Part shown: positions 46,801 to 56,035 of the stretch, piece by piece
Layout of the letters: the number at the start of each line of letters is the position of its first letter
How positions within the stretch are numbered: position 1 is the first letter of the stretch
NCBI RefSeq assembly: GCF_963082655.1
Contig: NC_081555.1
Coordinates: forward strand, 17,609,437-17,673,436
Length of the DNA: 64,000 bases
Source of the DNA: Stomoxys calcitrans
Taxonomy: Eukaryota; Arthropoda; Insecta; Diptera; Muscidae
Direction: 5' to 3'
Notes under the pieces: generated by a model
What the model was told of the DNA's origin: nothing
Seen by the model: only the letters and a program-made list of their open reading frames with translations
The model's database searches: none
Program-made: the position numbers and the translations under genes

Positions 46801-48080
46801 GCGGTATTTGATGATGATGATGCGAATGAGGATGATGCAGAAGAAGGCACAAAGGAAGATTGACTATTGCTCAGATTGGTGGCATTGATTTGTGTTATAC
46901 TGCCCACACTATTGGAATTGTTCAATATCTGACGGGTAGCTGGTAGAAAGTTTGCACCAGCTTTATATTCCACTACGGTTGTGGTGCCACTTGGGCCCAC
47001 ATGTACTGTTGTGGTAGCGGCTATATTACCGTAAACTGTATGTGATTTGGCATCCTTTAAGTCACTCGCGCTAAAACGTTTAAATTGCTGTTGAAAATCG
47101 CTAACACTCAACGTGGTGATTTGTGTCTCTGCTGGCAACTCTGCGGCCACCGATGAAGAGTTTGTGGAGGCATTTGTGGCTATCACTTGTTCCTCACTGG
47201 CTACGTGATGGGGCAACTCCTCAATCAAATCATGGGCATTTGCGGCATTGACAATGCAAATATTGCTATTGCCAAACAAGGTGCGCTTGGCTGTATTCGA
47301 TGTTACAGGATTTGTTTGATTGCTGCTGGTAGATGTTGTTGTTGTGGTTACAATTTCCTTAATTAAATTGGAATTATTCAACCAGGACAAAGAGTGCAAT
47401 TCTTCATCATTATCATTTGTAGCTGCCACCGAGGACTGCGATGAAATTATATGATGCTGCTGCTGTGGCAAATGATGATGTGCATTGTTGGCGTTTTGAC
47501 TGTGATGATGATCCATATTGCCGGGTGCAGCAGAGGTGGCCGACGACGAAGATGTGGGTGCCTCCAATGGTTCAGTTGCCAACAGCACAATATTGCCTGT
47601 GGTTGGAGCAGCACCACCACCGCCACCATTATTGTTGCTATTGCCACTGCCTACTATATTGGTGGTTGTTATGGCTGTGGTGGTCCCATCGTATGCTGTA
47701 AATTGGCCATTACGATTTTGTTGCAAGAGAACATATTTTGAAGTAGCCGGCATTGTTGTTGAATTAAATGCTGCCGTCGTTGGAGATAACGAGTTGGCTG
47801 CAGAAGACAAATTCAGTATGTTATTATTGACCTTAGAGGCCGCTGCTAGAAGGTTGCTCAAATTATTTGTGCTCGTTCCTGTTGATGTGATATTTAGATT
47901 GTTCGACGGCGCGTGTTGATGCGGTTGTGGCTGCTGCTGAGACTGATTAATATTTGAACCTGCCACAGTCCTTAGGCTATTTGCGGCTGCCACAACTGTG
48001 GCTGTTGACACGGTTTGTAAGGTACGGAATTGATTTAAATCATGAGACGTCAATATTTGTGTGGGATTGTCTGGCGACAT
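40816..48080 (-). CDS. CHES-1-like: Forkhead transcription factor CHES-1-like (FOXN3 group)
   Basis: Coding exons: 48080-45934, 45336-44875, 44786-44609, 44526-43835, 43778-43557 and 41407-40816. All introns are GT-AG, the phases join, and the total is 1430 aa. The start ATG follows an acceptor (TTTCAATTAG at 48082), so a non-coding 5' exon lies upstream. Residues 1-860 are low-complexity (Ser, Thr, Asn, Gln, Ala). The forkhead domain covers about 861-950 and spans three exons: [19 protein letters not shown], then [17 protein letters not shown] (recognition helix, about 910-922), then [11 protein letters not shown]. The domain is of FOXN1/4-FOXN3 type, and a VRHNLSLNK core followed by KGSLWRV fits FOXN3/CHES-1. 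Asn runs lie near 1100 and the basic C-terminus is [16 protein letters not shown]. Family knowledge: nuclear DNA-binding regulators; in Drosophila CHES-1-like acts in heart progenitor development. jumu-type FoxN is the alternative. Confidence 0.9.
42294..42357. repeat. 16-bp tandem repeat, four units
   Basis: The unit CTGGGGGTCTACCCCT is repeated four times without error. Each unit contains GGGGTCTACCCC, a 5-bp inverted repeat with a 2-nt loop, so each can form a small hairpin. Confidence 0.95.
42480..42727 (-). repeat. tRNA-derived SINE copy
   Basis: Minus-strand phrases GAGGCCACCGTGCCGCAGAG and GTTAGTATGTCCGCCTGTGA (tRNA-like head, A-box side) are followed by the body, ATTTGTGAGGTATTCTGCC and GCTTAAACTTTAATCGAAC. 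The B box is degraded compared with 36.5 kb. Confidence 0.65.
42740..43170 (-). repeat. Family A fragment
   Basis: Internal repeats 'AGATCGGTTTATA.GGG', 'TATAAACCGATTTATATCAT' and 'TATGGGAGCTATATCCAAAT' in reverse orientation. The termini are lost. Confidence 0.65.
43340..43470 (+). repeat. SINE 3' part
   Basis: GGGCTATAAAAAGCAGGTCC, AACTTGAATCGGACAGCACT and CATTGATATGTGAGAAGTTT match the 3' half of the SINE. Confidence 0.6.
45460..45911. mobile_element. MITE in CHES-1-like intron 2 (452 bp, 8-bp duplication)
   Basis: Terminal inverted repeats TGGGGTGGGTCAATTT and AAATTGACTCACCCTA (14 of 16 match) bound the insert. Both sides are flanked by ATATACAT (45452-45459 and 45912-45919), an 8-bp duplication of the kind made by hAT elements. 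It has no transposase. It fills most of the 597-bp intron 45337-45933, and its right edge is 14 bp from the splice donor. Confidence 0.75.
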
Positions 48081-48148
48081 TCTAATTGAAATAAAAAAAT
48101 AATAAATATCTCTTGTTATCAATTGATGTGGGCATACAAATATATGTA

Positions 48149-49788
48149 CAGCGGTCAAAAAAAGTATTCATCATTAGCAAAATTGATAATAAATTCACTT
48201 ATTTTGGGTAATTGAAGAAAATTTAAAGTAAACAAATAATGCAGTTTTATGCAATAGTTTATTTTTCGTAATATGTTTTAAAATAAATTCAAAAAATAAA
48301 TTTAATTAGCGCAAAAAATGCAATTTTATATAATAACACCAAAAACAGAACAAAAAAAGTATTCATCATTGATGTGCTATCATCAAAGTCAAATTCAAAT
48401 ATTATTTGGGAATCCCCCTTTTCTGTTTTATTTAGTAAAGGAGGCTTTGCCCTTGACAGCAAATATTTAATTTCATTGAAAATATAGTTTTTGTCAAAAT
48501 GGGTCGTAAGCAAAACGAGGTTTCTGATGAGGTAAAAGTTTTGATAATAAAACACCACAGGAATGGTTTAACTCAAAAAACTATCAGTGAAATATTAAAT
48601 AGACCACGATCTACTATACAATCCATCATCAGAAAGTGGACAGAAACGAAAACTGTTGACAATAAACCAAGATCTGGTCGACCAAAAGCACTTTCAGTTG
48701 GAGATGTGCGTTGGCTAGTGCGGCAAGTTCAGAAAACTCCGAAGACAAATGCGACCATTCTTCGTAAAAACACTATGGAATATTTAGGGAAGGAAGTTAC
48801 TACACAAACAATTCGAAATACACTCAAAAGGCATAGTTACAGAGGAAGAACTGCACGTAAGAAGCCCTTTATAAATAAAATAAACCGAGTGAAAAGGCTA
48901 AACTTCGCAAAAATGTATGTAAAACAGCCCGAATCATTTTGGAAAACAGTCATTTTTGCAGACGAGAGCAAGTTTAATCTTTTTGGGTGCGATGGAAAGG
49001 TCATAGTGTACAGAAAACCAAATACAGAGCTTGAAGAACGAAACACAGTTGCTACTGTAAAACATGGTGGAGGTGGTTTAATGGTTTGGGGGTGTATGGC
49101 GGCTTCAGGAGCGGGAAATCTTGAAATTATTAATGGAGTAATGGATCATAAGTATTACATTGACATTTTAAAGAGGAATTTAAAAGATAGTGCTGTAAAA
49201 CTTGGGCTTGGTAATAACTTTCAATATTATCAAGATAATGACCCCAAACATTCTGCTTTAAATACCAAGATGTGGATGCTGTATAACTGCCCCAAAGTCA
49301 TTAAAACTCCTCCTCAAAGTCCCGACTTGAACCCAATTGAACATCTTTGGGAACATCTCGAACGCAAATTGAGAACGCGCAATTTTTCGAGCAAGAGTCA
49401 AATGCAACAGGTGATAATGGAGGAATGGACTAATATAGACCAAAATATAACCGCTAAATTAGTCCAATCGATGTCAAACCGTTTAAAAGAAGTTATAAGA
49501 CGCGGTGGTCGAATAACAAAGTATTAATTTTTTTAAATTATGTTATTTATTTTTTTGTTTTTTTGCAATGATGAATACTTTTTTTGTTTAATTTTTTGTG
49601 TTCAGCTGTAAAATGGCCCTTTTTGTTCCAATAAATACTATTTTTTTCTTTAAAAACAATGAAATTGTGTACATATATATCACACAAGCACTACTGCATC
49701 ATTAGTTTAATATGTATTTATTCCAATTGTCTTTTGTAGACTTATTAAAAAAAAAACATTGAATGATGAATACTTTTTTTGACCGCTG
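48149..49788 (+). mobile_element. Intact Tc1-family transposon (1640 bp)
   Basis: Perfect 27-bp inverted termini start CAGCGGTCAA (48149-48175 and 49762-49788), flanked by TA on both sides (48147-48148 and 49789-49790). The terminal motif CAAAAAAAGTATTCATCATT recurs inside each arm at 48351-48370 and, inverted, at 49567-49586. This gives an IR/DR layout with arms of about 220 bp, as in Minos- and Sleeping Beauty-like elements. It lies 5' of the CHES-1-like start codon, opposite in orientation to that gene, and starts 67 bp from the splice acceptor. Intact ends and an open transposase suggest a recent insertion. Confidence 0.95.
48499..49527 (+). CDS. Tc1-family DD34E transposase
   Basis: A 342-aa uninterrupted frame, the normal full length for Tc1 transposases. 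Residues 1-50 form the first helix-turn-helix (EVKVLIIKHHRNGLTQKTIS, then RPRSTIQSIIRKW), followed by the GRPK hook at 60-63, a second helix-turn-helix to about 115, and a basic nuclear-localisation stretch (RTARKKPFINKINRVKR). Catalytic residues are D155 (IFADESKF), D246 (YYQDNDPKHS) and E281 (SPDLNPIEHLWE), with 34 residues between the last two. GGGGLMVWG near 191-198 is the usual Gly-rich box. Role: binds the element's inverted repeats and performs cut-and-paste transposition into TA. All visible key residues are present, so the protein could be functional; activity is inference. Confidence 0.95.
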   Translation: MGRKQNEVSDEVKVLIIKHHRNGLTQKTISEILNRPRSTIQSIIRKWTETKTVDNKPRSGRPKALSVGDVRWLVRQVQKTPKTNATILRKNTMEYLGKEVTTQTIRNTLKRHSYRGRTARKKPFINKINRVKRLNFAKMYVKQPESFWKTVIFADESKFNLFGCDGKVIVYRKPNTELEERNTVATVKHGGGGLMVWGCMAASGAGNLEIINGVMDHKYYIDILKRNLKDSAVKLGLGNNFQYYQDNDPKHSALNTKMWMLYNCPKVIKTPPQSPDLNPIEHLWEHLERKLRTRNFSSKSQMQQVIMEEWTNIDQNITAKLVQSMSNRLKEVIRRGGRITKY

Positions 49789-50240
49789 TAGATATTGAAA
49801 AATTATGATTCTGGTCTATTGACGGGGTTATTTCCATATGCCCCAAAAATATGTTAGAACCCTGTAATTTGCTCGGAAATATCTTTCAAGTTACGCCTTT
49901 TTCGTTTAATTCACAGCCATACCCACTACTTTTTTGTCCCTTGATACGTTCTCCAACTTATCGAAATCAGATGATTTTATAAAGGAAAAACAGCTGATTT
50001 CGAATACTGTGGTTAAACATGACTTAAGAAGCCTGGTATATGACAACAAAGCTGTCTACCCACCTGCACTAAAATGAAAAAAATTCTTCTAACTGCAAAC
50101 TTAACCTCTTAAACCGGTTAGCTTAATATTTTATAAATACTTCATTCAAGTTAGCATAAAGTCTTCCTCTTCCCTATTTAGAATTGCTACTTCTTGACAT
50201 ATTCATGGTGGCAAAATCTTTAAATTAAACGGCACTTTGG

Positions 50241-50282
50241 ATAACGGCTTTCAAATAACGGCTTTCGAATAACGGCTTTGTT
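50241..50282 (+). repeat. 14-bp tandem repeat, three units
   Basis: ATAACGGCTTTCAA, ATAACGGCTTTCGA and ATAACGGCTTTGTT stand head to tail. Confidence 0.85.
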
Positions 50283-50500
50283 GGCAGTGTTGCCACAACA
50301 CCCAGAATTATAAGTTTGGCATTTTTATTTACTTGGTTATTGTTGTTGTAGCCACACGTTGTGCGTGTCAGCGATTGCTGACCAGCCACTCGAAATGCTG
50401 GATCGTTGCGGTACATTAAACCGATTTCTTTAGTGCAAAGATCTTAAAAAGCTCTTTGGGGTTACCATTGAAGAATAATTTAGCATAACGGCTATGTTGG

Positions 50501-50578
50501 CAGTGTTACCACAATAAATAATCATTTGTACATAGTTGCCAGTGTTACCACAATAAATAATCATTTGTACATAGTTGT
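50501..50578 (+). repeat. 39-bp tandem duplication
   Basis: Two identical units starting CAGTGTTACCACAATAAATA and ending near CATAGTTG, followed by a decayed third start (CAGTATTC). Confidence 0.9.
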
Positions 50579-51234
50579 CAGTATTCTACAATACTTTAAT
50601 TCATTATATATTAACAGATAATTAATACTTAGGTTGTTTTATTTACCAGTCTAGCGGATATAAAACGCTCTTCCCACTAAAGGCGTTGAGCTTGGTTTTG
50701 AGCGTCGCGTTGCAAAAATGCCACACGTAAGTGTTTGTATTCTATTCTGCTTCCACCTATTTTCAGCCAACGTTTCGTCGACGTTTTTTTTATATAGAGT
50801 TTGACAGCATTCCGCTTGAACAGAATACTCAGCTTAAAGTAGTGCTTTTGGTCATCAAAGTTAATAATTGTTTAACTTTTGTGAGTTAATTTTTTGACAT
50901 TTGTTTGCTAACTTACATGTGATAGCACAGGATGCCGCTCGCTGTCAGGTGTCAAAGTTGAATATTTGTTTTTAACTTTTCCGCGTTGCTTTTGCGGGGT
51001 TTGTGTGCAGAGCTGCATTTACAAAGCAACGATCAAAAACAAAGCACAACACGCTCATTCTGTTTTGACGTTAAATGCTTCGTACTTTATACGTTGGCAG
51101 CACTGACACACGTCCAAAATAGACAAATATCAATAAAAACAAAATAAGTCATGTTAATTTTAAATAAATGTTTCTCCAAAAATGTGATTTTATTCCAGAA
51201 CTTTTAATCATTGAATAGGTTAGGTAAGCTAAGA

Positions 51235-51345
51235 GTGGCAGTCCTACATTAGCGACAGACCAAGGCTTCTGGCGGTAATCGAATCCATGACCTCTGCACT
51301 GGTAAACCAAGCAGGCTACCAACTCGGCTACCCGGATGCCGTGAT
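51235..51345 (-). repeat. tRNA-like element (second SINE type)
   Basis: On the minus strand, GGGTAGCCGAGTTGGTAGCC resembles a tRNA D-arm/A box, and GGTCATGGATTCGATTACCG resembles a T-arm/B box about 45 nt further on. The acceptor stem does not pair convincingly, so a SINE head is more likely than a functional tRNA. The body differs from the 36.5 kb SINE. Confidence 0.5.
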
Positions 51346-51349
51346 CTTT

Positions 51350-53100
51350 GAATAAATATGTTGCGTTCTTCTTCTTTTTGTTTTGTAATTCAGATTGAAT
51401 GATGAGACCCTATGTTTTAATAAACAGCGATAAGATTAGCCGCTAAGCCAACCGGGGATATTTTTCTTCATACAAACTAGGCGAACAAATCCGCTTATTG
51501 GGTAAATAAAACACGGCAAATAACAAGTACAGTACAATACTCATTGAAGCATTATATTTAAATTGCAAATAGTAATAAAAAATATGTTTAACATTAAATT
51601 ATTGTGTTTGAGTGATTGCTGATATCAATTATATTGGTTAAGCACGTTGATTAACATCAATGTTCACTTTTATTTTTTATATAACAACTAGGTATGGAGG
51701 AAAAATCGAAAAAATTGCCTTTCTTTAAAATATACAAACGTATGTATTATGCACATAATACATATACCTATGATAGTATTTTTAAGAGTACGAGAAATGC
51801 ACCACACTTATAATCTGGCGTATTGTGAAATATTTCTTTTTATAATATTAATATTTTTATTTATTTTCTTTTTTAGCGTCGTAATCGTCTATATAACAAA
51901 TGCAAAACAACACGAGGTAGATAGGTTGATGGTACATATATATATATATATATTATAATAATATTATCGGCTGGCTACGACATGCGAAACACAACTAAAA
52001 GTCAAATTGTCAACTGAACGGCGACTGACGACGTTGTGAAAACAATTAGAACATTTGTGTGTTGCTCTTTCAACGACGACGTCGACGAAGACTACGCGGC
52101 GCGATTTCTTTTTTAGTGAACACAACTGAAGAATAAGCTAAAGTGAATGACAAGTATAATTTTTTTCTCCTCACATTTGGAAACAAAAGTGTACAAATAC
52201 ACAAAATCCACTTACTCAGAGACTAAAAAGAAGAGAGAGGCGGGAATCCATATAGGTAGAACGAAATCTTCTTCAGTCAATAGTTTTATTTTGGCTTTGA
52301 TGAAAAACTCAAATAAGCTACAAAAACCCAATCGAAAGAAATTCATACACATTGCCGTCTTCCACACACCACTAAGCGGTATTTTCACGCATTTTAAAAC
52401 AAAAGAAATAATAATGGTTGAATAACAACAGCTACCACACTCACACAAAATATTTTGTTCAAACCTCACAACAACCCACGACTACATTTTTTTCGATAAC
52501 AAGCGATAACTCACATTTTGGCTCATATAGAGCAAAACAAAATCAGGCCCAAAGTTAGCACACCAGACACATTGTTGACTACGCTCCCCTCTGTCTGTTC
52601 CCTCTCAAATAAATACTTCATGTGTGTATATATACATGAACATATAGTTGTATAGGTATGTATTAATATGCAAGCACAAATAAAAAGTCAACACATAAAC
52701 AAATGATAAAGTAATTGATAAGATAAGCATTCCGCCCAATGGGCTGTTTCGTTTTCCACTATCAATAGATGAAGGCTGCTACTCTGAAGCATACATATGT
52801 ACGTTGCATATCAATGTTCACTGTGTGTAAATTAAATGTTCTGCCTTAGAAGCTACTATTACACTTAAAGGCGCTATTTTTTGATGCACAAATAATATCG
52901 CCTTTAAGGATAGACGATTAAATATTGTTGGTTTTAATTCAAGCTCGAGGTCTGGGTTTTCTCTTTTCTCTATTATTCGCATCGATATTTCGCATTTCAA
53001 TGAAATGCATTTTCGTGGTATGATATACCTAAATGACGATTAACTAAATTACAATTATTTCCATATTGTTTCTTCTCTCTTTCTCCACTATTGTTACCAT
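51350..53100. promoter_or_regulatory. Unassigned; candidate 5' exon/promoter near 51965-52120
   Basis: 51965-52120 is a GC-richer island with several CGACGACG/GACGTCG motifs. On the minus strand it has two TCAGT initiator-like sites (around 52022 and 52012), the kind of sequence seen at Drosophila 5' UTRs. It could be the non-coding first exon of CHES-1-like, about 4 kb upstream of its start codon. No matching splice pair was proved. The rest is AT-rich with short frames of no recognised domain. Confidence 0.25.
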
Positions 53101-53103
53101 GAT

Positions 53104-53420
53104 AAAAAAGGAAAACTAAAAAGAACTAAAAATAAATAAAAACGAAAATAAAAAATAAATAAAATTAAAAAATTAAAATTATAAATATATATTTTAAAAA
53201 TGAAAATAAAAAAAAAAATAAAGTAAAAAAAAAAAAACAAAAAAAAAATTAAAATAAAAGAAAAAGAAAAAAAATTAAAATAAAAGAAATAAAAAATAAA
53301 AAAATAATAATTAAAAAAAATAAATATCTGAATAAAAAATTAAATAAAAAAAATTAAAGAATAAAAACATGAATAAAAAATATTCAGTTTTTATAAAATA
53401 AATAAAATTAAAAAATCCGC
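53104..53420. repeat. A-rich low-complexity tract
   Basis: More than 300 bp made almost wholly of A runs separated by single T, TT or G residues (AAAATAAA-like words). Strongly strand-asymmetric purine composition. Confidence 0.9.
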
Positions 53421-53794
53421 CTAAAAGTAGTTGACTAGCATGGCTGTTTTATTTAAAAATTTCAATAAAAGTGATAAAGAAAACTTTAACTGAACTCAGA
53501 AGAAACAAAATATAGAAACTCACAAAACAGGCGAAAGCTTTGTTGACAAGTTTAACAAAATTTAGCAGGTGATCGTTTTATACTTTTTCCTTCTTAAATA
53601 TTGTTGGTGGGGGTGGGGTGATGATTGGCATCGCAACATAGAGATATGATAAGAAAACCATTTAACCTTCGGCGTAAGATTTATTTGTTCGGGAATTTTT
53701 AACAAAGTTCAAAATCAACTAAGGGCCATTTTTTCAATGTTCAGTAATTGTTTATCAACTTGTGTCTATTTATATTTAAGAATAGACAATGCTT

Positions 53795-54652
53795 TTATGG
53801 CCTTTTATACGGCACATCACGATCGTACTCATCGTGTATACGTGTTGATTACATGTTTTGCCAAAAACGCTACATCGAGTTTTTCTCTTCTTTGATATTA
53901 TTTAATTTTTCATACTTTACTTCTCAATTCCTAACTTTATTTGTCACAGAACGTGTTTTTCAATATCTGTCAATTAATGATTACACATTTCTTTGTAAAC
54001 AGTAATCGATAGACGTCATTCATCGAAAAAAATCAAATGATTTTGATTTTTCTGCCATGACTGATGCTTATGTATACATATGAAGCATACACCTTTGTTT
54101 TCACTAATACTATTGCAATAACCATACATCAGATGTGCCATGTAAACTCAGCATTATAAGCAAAGCCAAAAACATCATTTTCATAGTTATGCCGTTGCAC
54201 CGTTAATTTATATGCAATTTAGTTTGATAACTAATAAATGCATTCCCCTTAATACTAATTTAAATGTGTTCTCTTTTTTTTACACTAGTTTACGCATATG
54301 CATGTATGGCATTTATTGCACACTCAGGGTAAACAAAAAGGAAACAAGAAAATGGAAGTTCTAAAAATCTCCATAGATATTTTAATATAACAAAAAAAAA
54401 AAAAGAAAATAGCGAAGAAACATTAGGTATTTTCGCGTAATTTTCCAACATGGCACAATTAAGATATAGCTCCCAAGATATTGAAAAACACGTTCTGTGT
54501 CAAATAAAGTTATAAAATGAGAAGTAAACTATCAACATTTAAATAAAATCAAAGGAAAGAAAAATTCGATGTACCGTTTTTGGTAAAAGCTGTTATCAAC
54601 ACGTACACACGATGAGTACGACCATGATGCGCCGTCTAAAAGGGCCATAAGA
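53795..54652. mobile_element. Fold-back element, family G
   Basis: The left arm, 53795-53970, starts TATGGCCTTTTATACGGC and runs through CACGATCGTACTCATCGTGT to ACAGAACGTGTTTTTCAATA. The right arm, 54478-54652, is its inverse: TATTGAAAAACACGTTCTGT ... ACACGATGAGTACGACCATG ... CCGTCTAAAAGGGCCATA. The arms are about 170 bp, separated by about 500 bp of non-coding interior. The left half also occurs at 36622-36967. No transposase; a long-TIR MITE or FB-like element. Confidence 0.75.
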
Positions 54653-55840
54653 TTTCTAATCGTTGTTTGTAGTTGTCATTTTTTTGAAGGAAAAATTCAT
54701 CTATTGTCTGTGCCTAGTGCCAAGTTAGACTAATAGATTGTTATCGATATCTTGCATACATAATCTCTCATTGGTACAGTTTCTGTGTTTAATTTTAATC
54801 CTATCCAAAGATGTTATCGATATCATGAGATAATAAATAATAATAATCAATTATTCGTGATTTACTAAGACCATAAACAGCAAATATAGCATGTTTACCA
54901 TAAAAAATAGTAAAGGCAAAATACAAAATTTTGATTTGAAAATTCCTCTCAAAAAATTTAATTTTTGCTACGAAAAAATTAAGTCCCCAAGTCAAACATT
55001 TCGTTCCCATTTCTAAAATAATTCCCCAATTTGGGGAGATATCCCCAATACTGGCAACACTGACTTCCAGTAACAATTTGTGCAAATTTGCACAAATTTT
55101 TGAGTACGCGAACACTCTTATTACCAAGCCCAATAATTAATTATTGTTGTCAGAGAGAGAGAGAGAGAGTGAGAGAGAATAAATAACAAACATCTTAAGG
55201 TAAAAAAAAAGAGAGAATGAAAGAGCAAGCAGCGAGCCATTAACGGAAATCTAATATTAACCGGAATGGAATGTGGAAAATGTGAAAATGTCACCATCAT
55301 CAATGTGCTTGTTTTATTTAAGTTTTGTTATTTATTGAATACACTTTCGCAAATGTTATTGTTTAGAATAGCAAAAAATAAAAAAATTAAAAACATGTAG
55401 ATAACTACTTATCAATATTCAATACAAAGTCTGCAAATTAAGTAACGGCCTCTACAACAAAATGTAATTTATCCAGATTGATTATACTAACCGTCAAACC
55501 ATTTACTTTTTGTCGCTTAATTCGTTCGTCAACAACTGATTTAAAAGATTTTGCGAACGAATCGAGTGAGAAAAGTTAGTGGTTTTGGCAGTAATGCTTT
55601 TACATTGTCTCGTTTAGCTCATTGTGTTTTCGAAAACGACTGAAACATTCACACCGGCTTGCTCGGTCTATGTTTGACATTTGTTTATTAATTATTTCAA
55701 AATAATTTTTTGTTGAAAGATTTTTAGAGATAATAATTTCCTATTTTTTACCGACACGTCTTCAATTATTATAATTTTTTAATTTTTGTGTTGACGTTTT
55801 GGCAGATGGGTGTGTTCAGTTTATGGCTCATAGGCATTTT
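54653..55840. other. Unassigned DNA
   Basis: It contains a diverged copy of the TTCCAGTAATAATTTG block (55061-55110) and a (GA)n run at 55151-55180. A 110-aa minus-strand frame at 54801-55133 has no recognised domain. Confidence 0.35.
55151..55180. repeat. (GA)n microsatellite
   Basis: An AGAGAG run with one T interruption. Confidence 0.85.
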
Positions 55841-55841
55841 T

Positions 55842-56035
55842 TATACCCTCCACCATAGGATGGGGGTATACCAATTTCTTCATTCGGTTTGTAACACCTT
55901 GAAATATGCGTCTAAGACCCCCCTAACGTATATATATTCTTGATCGTCATGTCATTTTAAGTCGATCTAGCCATGTCCGTCCGTCCGTCTGTCTGTAGAA
56001 AGCACGCTAAGTTTTGAAGCAGTAAAGCAAATACA
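55842..56035 (+). repeat. Family A 5' end
   Basis: It starts with the palindrome TATACCCTCCACCATAGGAT/GGGGGTATAC, then TTCATTCGGTTTGTAACACC, GTCATTTTAAGTCGATCTAG, a GTCCGTCCGTCCGTCTGTCT run and GAAAGCACGCTAAGTTTTGA. The 3' part is missing. Confidence 0.75.

Larger units (their letters stand above)
49789..51230. other. 5' flank/intron of CHES-1-like with small tandem repeats
   Basis: 50241-50282 is a 14-bp unit (ATAACGGCTTTC..) three times. 50501-50578 is a 39-bp unit (CAGTGTTACCACAATAAATA...) twice. Around 50660-50732 is a TATAAA, then a GC-richer stretch and AAAAATGCCACAC/GTAAGT, which could be a tiny first coding exon on the plus strand (see findings). No proven gene. Confidence 0.45.

Noticed and set aside
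46177..47919. Several 86-133 aa plus-strand frames
   Set aside because: They are shadows of the low-complexity first coding exon of CHES-1-like.
52147..52469. 92-aa plus and 85-aa minus frames overlapping one another
   Set aside because: No domain, no splice or promoter evidence that decides between them, and composition like the surrounding non-coding DNA.
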